Assembly (NCBI GenBank): GCA_029204225.1
Contig: CM055093.1
Span: forward strand, 4,246,056-4,310,055
Source: Diphasiastrum complanatum
Lineage: Eukaryota; Streptophyta; Lycopodiopsida; Lycopodiales; Lycopodiaceae
Length of the DNA stretch: 64,000 bases
Direction: 5' to 3'
Shown: positions 22,134-32,645 of the stretch, piece after piece
Layout of the letters: each line of letters begins with the position of its first letter
How positions within the stretch are numbered: position 1 is the stretch's first letter
Made by a program: the position numbers and the translations under genes
The notes under the pieces: generated by a model
What the model was told of the DNA's origin: nothing
What the model saw: only the letters and a program-made list of their open reading frames with translations
Database searches by the model: none

Positions 22134-23718
22134 TAGTACAAGAGGTTTTGTTGAAATTGATAGGGTTAATCCAAATCAAAGCCAAAATTAGCAGTTTTTT
22201 AGAAACTAGTCAAATTTTGTGTAGCGAGTTGGATTTGATAGCTATCCTCAAAATTTTTGGTCCAGATCTTGTTGTGGGCTGTAGGAACCCTTTTCACACG
22301 TGTGAGGCCGTACACCTCCAGTTTTGACTGAAAAATTTCAAAAATTTATAGAATTTGACTCACATACCCAATTTGAGTGATTTTTGGTGCAAAATCAAGC
22401 ATTTTCTATAGAGAATCTAATCCGTTGATTAGTTCTTGGATTAGATCAGCCAAAATATTAAAATTTAAGCTTGAAATAGGTGCATTAATTGATATTCTCT
22501 GATTTTTTGAGTGTATGTTGAAGTTGAGAGAGATTTTGCTAAAAATCATAGATTAAGGAGTGATATGCAAGGTGAGAGGTTGAAATCCATTGTACCATCA
22601 CTCTAGATTTGTTCAAGAGTCATAGGGTCAAGTTTAGAAGCATCAATTTGCTAGAAAACATCTTTGGATTTGTCCTCCAAGTGAAACCTTTGAGAGTTTC
22701 TAGTGCATATAGAGCATCTATGCAAATCTTTTGTAGAATTTGACATAGATTGGCTTCAATTGAGAGTTCTAGAAAAGAGATTGAGATCCAAGTCACATTG
22801 TTCAACCCTACTCAATTTGTTTGAGTGATTGTAAGGTTTGAAAAGAGTCATTAAGGTGTCTATGGCAAATGTGTAGAGAGAGATCCAATTTTCTAAGAGT
22901 TCCTTCCTTTGTAGAGGGCAAGATCTAGAAGCTCATTATGTGGTTGTTATTGGTGGAGAGTTTGTCTCTTCCTAGGTGATCAAATCTTTCTAAGTGGCAT
23001 TAGCTCTTTGAAGCACAATATCTTAGTGAGAAAAATCACAACTTTTGATTTTGAATTTCATTCCAAGTCTTAAAAGGTAGAGTAATTGGTGGAATCCAAT
23101 AGAAGTGATTGAATTCAATTTGTTGAGCAAAAACTGACATAGAATGTATGAAACTCAAATTAGTTCTATTCAACTTTCTTTGTGAGAGTGTGAGGATCAA
23201 TTTGTGATCCCATTGGATGTCTAGAATGAGGAGTCCATATTTGAGTATTCATGCATGGTTGAGATCTTTGTGAATCTCTAGTTGTCTAAATTTTTTAAGC
23301 TTTGTGAAAAATTGATGGTATAGTTTGTTGTCAAATCAAATCAAATTCATTCTAAATCTCAAGTGTGAGATTATTTGGGTCAAGAGTGAGTCCAAAAGAA
23401 GTGATTAAGTTTGATTTTCATGTATTTGAATCAAAACTCATCTTTTGTTCAAGAATCTCAAGTGTTGAGAGAACTAGTCAAGTGAAAAGGAAAATCTAGG
23501 TGTCAAATCTTTTTCATATCCATTTCAACTTTCAAAAGAAAGAGTCATTGGTATTTGATGAGTCCAATAGGAGATTGGATCTGATTTCTTTAGTGATTTG
23601 ATTCAAAGATTGTGTGCTTTTGTCTTAGTGATCAAAGCAAAGTCTCCAAGTGACTAGTCATTACTGTGAAGATTGATTCTTAGGTTTGTGAGCTAGATCT
23701 TTTGTAGATCCTTCTAGA
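22134..23718 (+). other. Non-coding leader of the 21-26 kb element
   Basis: About 1.6 kb with no open gag frame. It has a CACACGTGTG palindrome at 22295-22304 and repeated short words (GAGTCAAG, AGTGATTGA, TTGATTC). Confidence 0.6.
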
Positions 23719-25542
23719 TTGTTGAAGATGTTCAAATCTAGTCTCTTGAAAGTCACAAATTACATTTGTAGAATCATATCACAGGTTTTTATTCACATGG
23801 CATCAATATGTGGCATCCTATTGAAGGAAAGAAAGGATCCTGAGTGCAACCTTTGTGGCAAGGGAGGATATTTTTTCTCAAGATGCTACAAAAAGAAGAC
23901 CAGTCCATCCAAGGAGAACCAAAGCAAGGGGGCTTCAAGTTCAAAATGCAAATACAAGAAGGACAAGTCCAAGGAAAGGTGTTTCCTTTGTGGAAAGGTG
24001 AATGAGGCTTGGAGTGTCACAAGGACTTGCAAGATTTGTCTTCAAGAGTCCATCACAACACATGTCAAATCTTTTGAAATTTTTCATTTGGAAGTGCATT
24101 GTTTGGTTCAAGATGCAAAGATACATGTCACTTTCATGAAAGTAACTTGGATTTATTTTATGTCCTTGGAAAGTATTTTGCTTGGAACTTTGGACAAGTT
24201 CAAACTTATTGTTATTATCCAAGAGAAATCAATCAAGAATAAGAAGCAATCACAAAATGAAAATAGTTTCATTTATGCTCTCATGTCAACTTATGAAGAA
24301 CCATTTTGCTTTGAAGAGATTTTTGTATCTCAAAGGTGGATTAAGGCAATACTAGTTGAGTGTGATGCCTTAAAATATAGCAAAATATGTTTTCCTTGTA
24401 AGCTTACATTAGTTATGAAGTCAAGGAAATGGAAATATCTTCATAATGTAGGATCTTTTGGTTTCAATAAGATCATGAATGATGTGTTCATTCATAAAGA
24501 TGAAAATTGTAAGTTTTCAATCTTGAAGGCAAGTTGTAAACTTCTTATGAGAATAAGTGAAGCATCCAAAGTGGACACTTATATCCATAAGCAAGTAGTT
24601 AGCCTTATTGAGATGGAAATGCCTTTTGATTTCAATATTAGAAAAATCATGCCAAGTTGTGGTGATTTTTGGACTTATGTTTCTAGCATAAGTAATTTTG
24701 ATGATCATAGGAAGTGCATATTGTGTGGTCATAGTTGTTGTGATCATTATGAGACATGGAGGTCTCGGATTTCCATCAAGAAGGAGCACCATGAAGAGGA
24801 TCTTAAAGAATCATCTCTAGGTTCAAGTGTGCCAAGGATTGAGGAGGAGAGATCTTCTCAAGTTGTGATTCCAAAAAGAAACTCAAGAAATATGGTTGAT
24901 TCCATGTGGCTCACATTTCAAGGGAAAGAGGAGCATATCTCATGTGGTATACATCTCATACTTACTTCTCTTATGTCATTTGATAAATCAATTTGCTTTA
25001 GTGAGATCATTGCATCTCCAAATTGGAGTAAAGCCATACTACTTGAGTATGAAGTCTCTCTTGAGAACATAGATGATGTTCTTAAAATGTTGAAATTGAT
25101 TTTAAATCAATTAGAAAGCAAATGGTGGTTATTTCATCAAATGTATGCTCTTGAGTCATGTAAGAGCAATAGTGATTTGTTCACTCATAATTTGAAAATT
25201 TGTATTGAGGCAAATTGTAAACTCTTTATGAGAGTAACTGAATCATCTTCTAAAGACACTTATCTCCATGATGAAGTATTTAGCCTCATTGGATCTGAGA
25301 TTAGCATGGTAAACAAGCATGAAGATATGATGCAAACACTTTGTTATTATAGCATGCATAGTCTTGCCAATTTGGATAAGTCCAATTCTCTAGATCATGG
25401 TAACATGATGTTAGATCTTTGTGATCCTAATAAGTCAAGAAGTCTTTATTTTCTCTTGGAGGAGCATGCACATGAAGAAGGAGCAAGCCTCAAGTCAAGC
25501 ATCTACATGAAGTTTGGAAGGAATCAATTTCGAAGATGCTAG
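23719..25542 (+). CDS. Internally duplicated 607-codon ORF of the LTR element
   Basis: A single open frame with three zones. Residues about 40-100 hold two degenerate zinc-knuckle-like clusters: CNLCGKGGYFFSRC, where Phe replaces the usual His, and CFLCGKVNEAWSVTRTC. A 120-residue stretch repeats: copy 1 at 24255-24620 and copy 2 at 24943-25302. Shared landmarks are an F.EI..S..W.KAIL.E block, then CKL.MR..E.S..DTY.H..V.SLI. Between the copies is a third Cys/His cluster (CILCGHSCCDH). The F.EI..S..W.KA.. block resembles the conserved start of copia RT (EEAxxSPxWxxAMxxE), but no RT catalytic motif follows. It may be a gag-zinc-knuckle/RT-start chimera that expanded by duplication. Its long open frame amid decayed neighbours fits a young or selected ORF. 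Function unknown. Confidence 0.7.
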   Translation: MLKMFKSSLLKVTNYICRIISQVFIHMASICGILLKERKDPECNLCGKGGYFFSRCYKKKTSPSKENQSKGASSSKCKYKKDKSKERCFLCGKVNEAWSVTRTCKICLQESITTHVKSFEIFHLEVHCLVQDAKIHVTFMKVTWIYFMSLESILLGTLDKFKLIVIIQEKSIKNKKQSQNENSFIYALMSTYEEPFCFEEIFVSQRWIKAILVECDALKYSKICFPCKLTLVMKSRKWKYLHNVGSFGFNKIMNDVFIHKDENCKFSILKASCKLLMRISEASKVDTYIHKQVVSLIEMEMPFDFNIRKIMPSCGDFWTYVSSISNFDDHRKCILCGHSCCDHYETWRSRISIKKEHHEEDLKESSLGSSVPRIEEERSSQVVIPKRNSRNMVDSMWLTFQGKEEHISCGIHLILTSLMSFDKSICFSEIIASPNWSKAILLEYEVSLENIDDVLKMLKLILNQLESKWWLFHQMYALESCKSNSDLFTHNLKICIEANCKLFMRVTESSSKDTYLHDEVFSLIGSEISMVNKHEDMMQTLCYYSMHSLANLDKSNSLDHGNMMLDLCDPNKSRSLYFLLEEHAHEEGASLKSSIYMKFGRNQFRRC

Positions 25543-25747
25543 GATGGTGCAAAGCTCTCAAGTTCATCAAAGATGTCAACATCAAATAAGCACTATCATG
25601 GATATGGTGATTTCAGATCAACATCATGCTCATTGGCTGATCTTCACACCTTTTGAACCAGCAAAGACCAATTCAGCCCATGGAGTCAAGTTCAAGATCA
25701 TCATGTTTTCCATCAAGCTAGATTTACCAAGCTAGATTTTTGAGGAG

Positions 25748-26580
25748 TGTGAAAAATGCAAAAATAAGCTTGGTAGAGGCCAAAAATCATGTATATAGGA
25801 TGATTACACATGTGTTGAGCCTGTTCCCACGTGTGAAAATAGTGTACTTGTCATGTACCATAATAATATAGGTTGTACATATGATTTAATTCAAGTTCTA
25901 GTGGCTAAAAAGGCCAAAAACTAGTTTTCTAGACATATGACACATGGCATCAATCTATTGCTTGCATGAGCCACATCCTTTGGTTAGGTGTCACATCCCA
26001 TGTGTAGAGGACAGCTCACATGTGTGGAATAAGCTGAAGTAGACGAATTTTGACTTCTAGAAGATTTTCAAGTAGATCTCCATATAGAAGAAAAATGGAC
26101 CAAAAGTGCTCAAAATAGAAGGTTTTGTCCAAGTGTCAGTTTTGCATGATGAATCATCATATGACAAAGCACCTTCACACATGTGGGATCAAAGGGATGA
26201 TCAGTACCATGAGCTCCCACTTATTGTATATATAGAGCCACATTTGTCCATAATCAGTGTGAGACACCAATCTTGGTTTTGGAAGCAATTTTGAGTGATT
26301 CTCTCCATTTGTCTACATTTGTTTTGATTGTTTTGAGGTTCTATCAATGTGTACTTGATTTTCAGGTTGGAGTCCATAATCAGACAGTGTTTCACACGTG
26401 TGAAACCATAAAGTACACTTACCTTCAATTAATGATTGTTCTTGTTAGGATTTTGTGTCTAGAATTGATCTAGATTGATCTTAATCTGAAGTAGATTGAT
26501 AGATCAAGTAATCTGACAACCAATCCCTCTTGAGGATCAGATTAGGATCCACTCTTGGTCCTTTTTGTAATTTTTCCACA
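25748..26580 (+). repeat. 3' LTR of the 21-26 kb element
   Basis: 833 bp, matching the 5' LTR plus a 17-bp insertion near 26403. It carries CACACGTGTG at 26393-26402 and a TATATATAG box at about 26228. The short purine run GAGGAG just before it probably serves as polypurine tract. Confidence 0.9.
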
Positions 26581-26860
26581 AGTATGTGGGTGTTGCTGAC
26601 ATTAGGATGGCTGATCAGAGCATGTGTGGCCACAAAAGATGTTTAAAAGATCCCTCCCCCTCTCCCTCTGCCTACGCTGCATTTGTGCTTTGGCAAAAGT
26701 TTGTAGAATCACGCACCCGCAGTTTGAACAGTAATAAATCTGAGTGGGACTCGCACATGCTCTCCATTGTACTATGTAGATCGTGTAGGGAAGATTGCTT
26801 CTGTTGTTGGGCTTCGATCAGAGTCATGGTATTGTATGTTAGTTGAGCATTCTGGGCTCA
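26581..26860 (+). pseudogene. Right part of the TPR/SET relic
   Basis: Continues the duplicated host sequence (GTGGGTGTTGCTGACATTAGGATGGCTGA, as at 21147). Compared with the first copy it lacks the 14 bases AGGGATTAATTGCC between two GCC(A) words, which destroys the SET-like QGLIATKD frame. A 86-codon open frame crosses it but has no recognised content after the duplicate ends. Confidence 0.45.
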
Positions 26861-27485
26861 AAGTCTTGCGCTCTTAGTCATTTGGTTGAGCTGGCTGACC
26901 TGCACAAGGCCGTCTGAAGGCTGATCTGACCTGTGGAAGATTGATTCAATTCAAAAGTTATTTTCCAGGGGAAGATAATGTTCTTTATAGCATTCTTCCA
27001 CGCAACTAGCCCGATCCATGGCGTACAGATCAAGAACACCTTCGAACAGAGGAGGAGCGGGCCTTTTGTAAATCGTCTTCCAAGAATAAGGAGTAGGCGA
27101 TGGCTGGGGAGGCTGTAACTGCCATCAAGCACCAAGAGGAGGGGGTTCCAGTAGTGTAGTCGTCTTCCTACCCTCCCTTTTGAGCAGAGAATAGGGGGAT
27201 GCAATCTCTCCTCAACAAGTAGCTCATCACTTTCAATAAGTTGGTCAGACTCAGTGAGTAGCTCAACAAAGCTTTTCAAGCTCTCAGTGAGTAGCTCAAC
27301 AAAGCTTTTCAAGCTCTCAATGAATTGATCTTCTGCTCTTTCCAGCGAGTTGTTTTTTTCTCAACGAGTTTCTTAAGGTTTACTATGATCTACCACTCTC
27401 TTAATGAGCTTCCACTCAAGGTTTGTTCTCATTGAAGGTTTGATATGAGCTTTCATATCTTTCTAAGCAATCATGTATCAAAAAT
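26861..27485. other. No gene; includes a 33-bp direct repeat
   Basis: The sequence TCAGTGAGTAGCTCAACAAAGCTTTTCAAGCTC is present twice in tandem at about 27252-27319. Otherwise moderately GC-rich, non-coding by eye; both-strand frames here have no recognised content. Confidence 0.5.
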
Positions 27486-27731
27486 TTATTGAAGAAGAAA
27501 GATTCAACGCCACTGCATCCGAAGTGCAGAAAGCTAAACTTATTAATGTAAGTTGATTAAGGTTTACTCTTGAGTTGTCGCATACTTCTAACCAGCACCT
27601 TTATCCGAATTTAGTAAGCTAAACTAATTAATACTTTCTGCATTCATCATTTTTCAAATTGAATTAAAGCTTCAAAAGGGCTTTGCCAAGACGGCCGAGG
27701 GAAAAGATAGTGAGGACAAGGGATCCAAATA
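27486..27731 (+). pseudogene. Two exon-like segments ending a protein, unknown
   Basis: Segment 1 (about 27487-27547) reads YQKFIEEERFNATASEVQ then KAKLIN and stops at a consensus GTAAGT donor. Segment 2 (from about 27669, after an AATTAAAG acceptor) reads LQKGFAKTAEGKDSEDKGSK then TAA. The phase fits, giving a basic, hydrophilic C-terminus. No family recognised, and an upstream exon could not be placed with confidence. It may be the 3' end of a real gene broken up by nearby insertions. Confidence 0.35.
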
Positions 27732-28054
27732 ATTAACTGCTGCAGTGAAACATTAATGAGATTTCTTTGCACTTCTTTTAATGTTTATCAGTCTTCACAG
27801 TTCTTACAACGATCTGATTTGAAGCCTGAGAAGAGTTTTGCGTAGACGGTCGAGGCCGGCATTCGCCATCCGGAATCGTCCATTATGGAATACCTTCATA
27901 TAAATCATAATGTTACAGAATGGCTTTGTCTTTGCCGCAATATTATGGAATGCCTTCATCTGAATCACAATAGAATAATGAGATGACTTCACAGAATAAC
28001 ATCATTGTTCATGAACTGAAGTTGTTGTAACAGTGGATGGATTGTCTCCATTAG

Positions 28055-28725
28055 TGTCCGAATTGTGCATTTTGTTTTCATTCAATCATTTTATGTAGTC
28101 TTTAGTCTGAGTCGCGTTGGATGCTATGCTTTGAATTCCAGATTGGCAAGTAAAAGAAAGGATATGCCATTGTTATAATATTTAAGACCAAAATAATGTC
28201 TCTGAGTTATCCATTTTGTTATGATTTGGTCATTTTACAGAATCTCAGTTGAATTGGATTCCGTGCTTCAAAAGAAGTGAGTAAAAGATTGGATTTGCCG
28301 TTGCTTCTAATATCTACATCCAAGATTATGCGTCTAAGTTGTCTGTTTTATTTTCATTTAGCCATTCTTTGGAGATTTTTGTTTGAGCTGAATTGGATGC
28401 TGGGCTTTGAATTCGAGAGTGGCAATGAAAAAATTTAATAGCGTTGCTCCTAATATTTAAACCAGGGATATGTGTACGAGTTATTCGTTTCATTTTGATT
28501 TGGTCCTTTTATGAATTCTTTTGTTTGAATTGGATGCTATGCTCAAAATTTGACTGTGCAAGTCAAAAATATTATCGTTGTTTCTAATATTTAAATCCAA
28601 GATCCTGTGACTGAGTTGTCAATTTAGACTTCATTTAGTCACTTTTTGTATTCTTTAGTTTGAGCTGAGTTGGATGCTCTGCTCCAGTTTCGAGACTGGC
28701 AATTCAGAGATTTGTTATTGCAAGT
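28055..28725. repeat. 138-bp tandem repeat, about five degenerate units
   Basis: The landmark TTGGATGCT or TTGGATTCC recurs at 28117, 28255, 28393, 28530 and 28670, a steady 137-140-bp period. Each unit also has a TTTCATTTAGTCATTTT-like block, a TTTGAGCTGA block, a GCTTTGAATTC block and a GCTCCTAATATTTAAA block in the same order. Units are clearly diverged but collinear. No coding frame is conserved between them. Confidence 0.9.
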
Positions 28726-28729
28726 TCTA

Positions 28730-29940
28730 TTTTCATTTAATCATTTGGTGAATATGCACTGAAATTCATAAGTTTCTTATGCGATGGAAGTATGATAGAT
28801 GACTGACGATAATATAAAAGTTGCTTATGGCATTCAATATTCTGCATCAAAGACCTTCGTCATGGTGTTGTCCATTGACGAATGAGGTGTGAGACATGTT
28901 AAAGATGGCACAGGAGAGACATGAAGAGTAAACCAAACTCAAAAACTGCACAGAGCTTCAACTCTACAACAGAAAATTAGAAAATAAGCTTATCCAGACA
29001 CACACTCAATGGGCACACACAAGCTTCAAACTCAGAAGCAAGATATGAAAATAAGGCATCAAAGAAATATTTACCACTGAAGGTCTTTTATGATATGAGT
29101 TCGTTTAAGGCTTCTAACTTTAGCATACGTTTTTCTTACAATGTTGCAAGTTGTCTCATATACCTGCTATTTGTCATATCCTAGAAGTTTCATCAATCTT
29201 GATCATACTTTCTTAAGAAGTCAAATAAATCAGGAAACCATTATGCATGCAAAAAATTAACTTACCAACAGTCGCTATCAGAGTCTCACTTTGAAATAAG
29301 TTAGAATATAGACTAAGCTTTATAATTTTTGTAGTGAAAACATTTGTAGTAGTTCCTTTTAGGCTCAACATCAGCGTTCCAATGGTGACTTGGCTTCTAA
29401 TCAAACCTCTTTTGCGAAAGAACACTATTATCGGCTTTAAGTGCAGGTTGAACATCATCATACCAATGGTTGTTGACTTGTTTTTCAATTTTAATATATT
29501 TGTGAAGTAAATGTTTTAAGTGCATGTTAATCACATATTTTTGGAAATTACCATCATTTGATTGTTAGTCATAATCTATGTAATTCTTGGAAGTCTCAAT
29601 ACACTTTTCTTGGCAATTATTAGTAAGATTCTTCATTGATGTGTAACAAAAGTGATGTTATGTTTTGGTTCCATTGAAAAGATTTAAAATCTATATGTAT
29701 GGCTATTTACCTACATTGAAGGAAAAGTCATGTAGGACCTAAGTTTTACTTTTTCAAAAACAATGTTTGTAACCTTTAAGTTCAAATGCCAGTGATTAGT
29801 AAATGCTTAAAAGTCTTTTGGGGAGATTTAAAACATTCATTGCTTTGCTGCTCAAAATTTTGAGACCTTTTAAAAAATTTTGTTTTTTTCTTCCAATTTT
29901 CAAGTTTTTTGATTCATTTTTGCACTTTCAATGGTTTGAA
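28730..29940. other. No gene seen
   Basis: AT-rich. A 91-codon minus frame at 29213-29488 has no recognisable content. No repeats stand out. Confidence 0.5.
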
Positions 29941-29945
29941 CTTTG

Positions 29946-30230
29946 ATTTTATAGAAAGTGATAGGCATAGATTCAATTGCAGATTTAGATACAGGCCGTG
30001 TATTGTATCCATTTTGAACATTTTCTGCCAAGTGCTGGATGAGCTGCTATAACCTTGGCCCAAAAAAGTAATCTCCAATATTTCCAAGAAGTGTTCTGGG
30101 GCCTACACCAGTGTCGTTGTCAAATGCAATCTCCACATTGCCACCATCAAGAATGTTTTATAGCATGTCCTGCATTACTAGCATTGGATTGAATAGCGTT
30201 GGGGCCCCATGCATCCTCCTCCCCTCACCC
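29946..30230 (-). pseudogene. RING-type E3 ubiquitin ligase relic
   Basis: Read on the minus strand in one frame: FNPMLVMQDML, stop, NILDGGNVEIAFDNDTG, then GNIGDYFFGPRL, stop, QLIQHLAENVQNGY and PVSKSAIESMP. Plant RNF126-like RING E3 ligases have this block, typically GDYFxGPGLEQLIQQLAEND..RYGTPPASKSAI, just before their RING finger. The order and spacing match closely. Two in-frame stops and a Gly-to-Arg change show it is not functional. The RING domain itself is absent: sequence past 29946 is poly-T/A rich and unrelated. It is a truncated pseudogene fragment. Confidence 0.75.
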
Positions 30231-30239
30231 ATGCATATA

Positions 30240-30815
30240 CACAAGCCGTTTGAAGGTGTCCTCAGTACTCTCTATTCTTGCTGGTGCCTCCTACAAACGG
30301 TTAACATACTCTTCTTCCGTGGGCAAAAGTAAAAAAACTGATTGTGGATGGCAAAATTAAAGGACGACGAGTTCTAACAGATGCTGGGTCCGCAACACCA
30401 TCAACGATGTTCGATTGAGTGTATGGCTATGGTTGGGATTCTTCCCCTTTCATTGTTGTAGGCTTTGCCGTTGGATTCGTCTTCCTCTTGGTTTTTTTTT
30501 CTTTTTAAGCAGCAATCTCAGTCCACTGTTTCTGTTCAAACTTCAATCACTAGAAGTTCTCTAAGCTACAGAGTTTGAAGATTGTAGTCAAAAGCAGGTG
30601 ACATTATTTTTTGGAACTCAGACAGGCACATCCGAAGTTTTTGGGAAGGTTTGCAGCAAAAAATCTTTGCGTACTAGTTGATAGTGTTATTCATTGATCT
30701 TTAAGAAACTTTCTTCATGCTTGGAATTGGGTGATGTGGAGGAATGCTAAGACTTTCAGCCTAAAGCATTAAGCATGCTATTTATTAATTCTGACTGTAG
30801 GTTGGATGATGGCAG
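30240..30815. other. No gene seen
   Basis: Spacer between the E3-ligase relic and the exon-like segments at 30819. A CAAAAGCAG/GTGACA exon-border-like site occurs near 30597, but the sequence before it gave no recognisable protein. Confidence 0.4.
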
Positions 30816-30818
30816 GCC

Positions 30819-31079
30819 TTTGCAGAAGGAGGCAAGACTAGATACACTAACAAGGTTGGATTCAAGGTTGTTGATGTGGTGAGTACTACTACTATAATAG
30901 CCATCCATGAAAGTTACATCTTTAAAACTTAGAGAGATGTGATTGCAATTTCTTGCATCAAAGTTTGGAATCATCAAAATGTCTCTATTGGATTTGCAGG
31001 ACGTATATGCAGCTGACAATGAGCAATATGAGCAGAAGCTGAAAATGGAGAGCTTGGCCAGGTTTATGCTTGCAACGTA
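30819..31079 (+). pseudogene. Two spliced exon-like segments, unknown protein
   Basis: Segment 1 (about 30819-30881) lies between a GATGGCAG acceptor and a GTGAGT donor and reads AFAEGGKTRYTNKVGFKVVDV. Segment 2 (about 31000-31079) lies between a GGATTTGCAG acceptor and a GTAAGT donor and reads DVYAADNEQYEQKLKMESLA then RFMLAT. The borders are consensus, the phase agrees and composition is coding-like, so this is probably part of a real or recently dead gene. I could not identify it, and further exons were not found. Confidence 0.4.
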
Positions 31080-31117
31080 AGTCCCTTCAGTACTCTGTAC
31101 AACTTTGCAGGTGTGTT

Positions 31118-31174
31118 TGCAGGTACGATATCTATTTCTATTAAAAACCTGAATCTAGATATATGTATGTTTCT
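31118..31174 (+). repeat. Left copy of a 57-bp dispersed duplication
   Basis: GCAGGTACGATATCTATTTC...TATTT is repeated at 31502-31560 with a few substitutions. Between the two copies lies a GTGTTTGCATTTGCAG minisatellite. Confidence 0.8.
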
Positions 31175-31385
31175 ATTTGAAATTTTCTGATTAAAGATAG
31201 AAGTATACTTTCTAATAGTATACTCTATGAAGATTTTACTGCAATTTCTAATCGTATGCTCTCTGATAATCATATGCCAGATTGTAGATTGTATGTGAGA
31301 GACTACTATTTGATTCTTTTTCTCTAATAATCATATGCAGATATTTGAAGTGCATATGCTAACAATTTGTGGATTTAGTACACGT

Positions 31386-31511
31386 TCACATTTGCAGATG
31401 TGTTTGCCAATTTGCAGATGTGTTTGCATTCGCAAGTGTGTTTTTCAATTTGCAGGTGTGTTCGCATTTGCAGGTGTGTTTGCCAGTTTGCAGGTGCGTT
31501 TGTAGGTATGA
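31386..31511 (+). repeat. GTGTTTGCATTTGCAG minisatellite
   Basis: About seven imperfect units of 16-18 bp (consensus GTGTTTGCATTTGCAG, with CCAATTT and TTCGCA variants). A lone unit also occurs at about 31107-31125, next to the left 57-bp duplicate. Confidence 0.85.
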
Positions 31512-31574
31512 TACCTATTTCTATCAAAAACATGAATCCAGATATATGTATATTTCTATTCGTGTGTTTCTGAA

Positions 31575-32645
31575 CAACTCGAATTTTTGAAAGACTCGAA
31601 TTTTTTAATAACTCAAATTTTTGAAAGACTTGAATTTTTGAACAACTCAAATTTCTATTCGTGTGTTTATGAACAACTCAAATTTTTGAGACTCGATTTT
31701 TTATGGAAAGACTAGAATTTATGAATGACTCGAAGATTCTAAACGACTCCAAATTTTTCAATGACTCTAATTTTTGAATGACTCGAATTTTTTCAGTGAC
31801 TCGAATTTTATCAGTAACTCAAATTTTTTCAATGGATCGAATTTTTTTTTCAGATTCGAATTTTTCTTTAGACTCAAATTTTTCCAAAGTATCGAATTTT
31901 TCGAAATGATTCGAATTTTTTCACAGACTTGAATTTTTGAAGACACTAATTTTTCGAGACTCCAAAGGATCGAATTTTTTCAAATACTCAAATTTTTTCA
32001 AATACTCCAATTTTTCTAGAGACTCGAATTTGTTCAATGACTCAAATTTTTTAAAGACTCAAATTTTTGAGATTCAAATTTTCGAAACGACTCCTTTTTT
32101 TTATGGAAAGACTATAATTTTTGAACGACCCAAATTTTTTGAACGACTTGAATTTTCTTTTTAAATGACTCAAATTTTTGAATGACTCAAATTTTTTTGT
32201 GACTCGCATTTTTTCAATAGATCGAATTTCTCAAAATATCGAATTTTTTCAATGACTCAAATTTTTCCAATGACTCGAATTTTTCATATGACTCAAATTT
32301 TTCCAAAGTATCAAATTTTTTTTAAGACTCGAAATTTTTCAGAGACTCGATTTTTTTAGAAAGACTCGAATTTTTCTGAAGACTCAAATTTTTTCAATGA
32401 CTCAATTTTTTTCCCCAAAGTATCGAATTTTTCCAAATGCTCGAACTATTCAAAAGACTGAAATTATTTCGAAGGATCAAACTGGCAACTCAAATTTTTT
32501 CGAAGGATCGAAAGACCCTTTGTATTGTCAAGTCGAATTTTTCAAAAGACTCGAATTTTTTTGAAGACTCGAATTTTTTCAGACTCGATTTTTTCAAAAG
32601 ACTCAAATTTTTTAGAAGACTCAAATTTTTCCAAAGACTCGAATG
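31575..32645 (+). repeat. Long array of a ~17-bp unit, GACTCGAATTTTTTCAA
   Basis: Roughly sixty degenerate copies of GACTCGAATTTTT plus a variable A-rich joint, all on the plus strand. Frames through the array give KDSNFF / KTRIFS peptides, which are repeat artefacts. The same unit reappears in reverse orientation at 33115-33590. Confidence 0.92.

Larger units (their letters stand above)
21305..26580 (+). mobile_element. Complete LTR retrotransposon, probably non-autonomous, copia-like
   Basis: Two long direct repeats, 21305-22120 and 25748-26580, both start TGTGAAAAATGC and end TTTTTCCACA. The 5' copy is followed at once by an initiator-Met-type primer-binding site; the 3' copy is preceded by a short purine run (GAGGAG). 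By eye the LTRs differ by one 17-bp indel (AACCATAAAGTACACTT in the 3' copy, near 26403) and about 14 substitutions, under 2%, so the insertion is fairly recent. The flanks (GACTA before, AGTA after) fit a decayed 4-5-bp target duplication, and the unoccupied sequence survives in the upstream duplicate near 21140. The interior has a 1.6-kb non-coding leader and one long ORF but no intact protease, integrase, RT or RNase H. Confidence 0.9.

Noticed and set aside
26581-26860. RTR1/RPAP2-type zinc finger (MCGHKRC)
   Set aside because: The Cys spacing appears only because of the 14-bp deletion; the undeleted copy reads MCGQGLIATKDVQK, which fits a SET-domain start better.
27255-27320. CRISPR-like direct repeats
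   Set aside because: Only two 33-bp copies in direct tandem with no spacers, in plant DNA.
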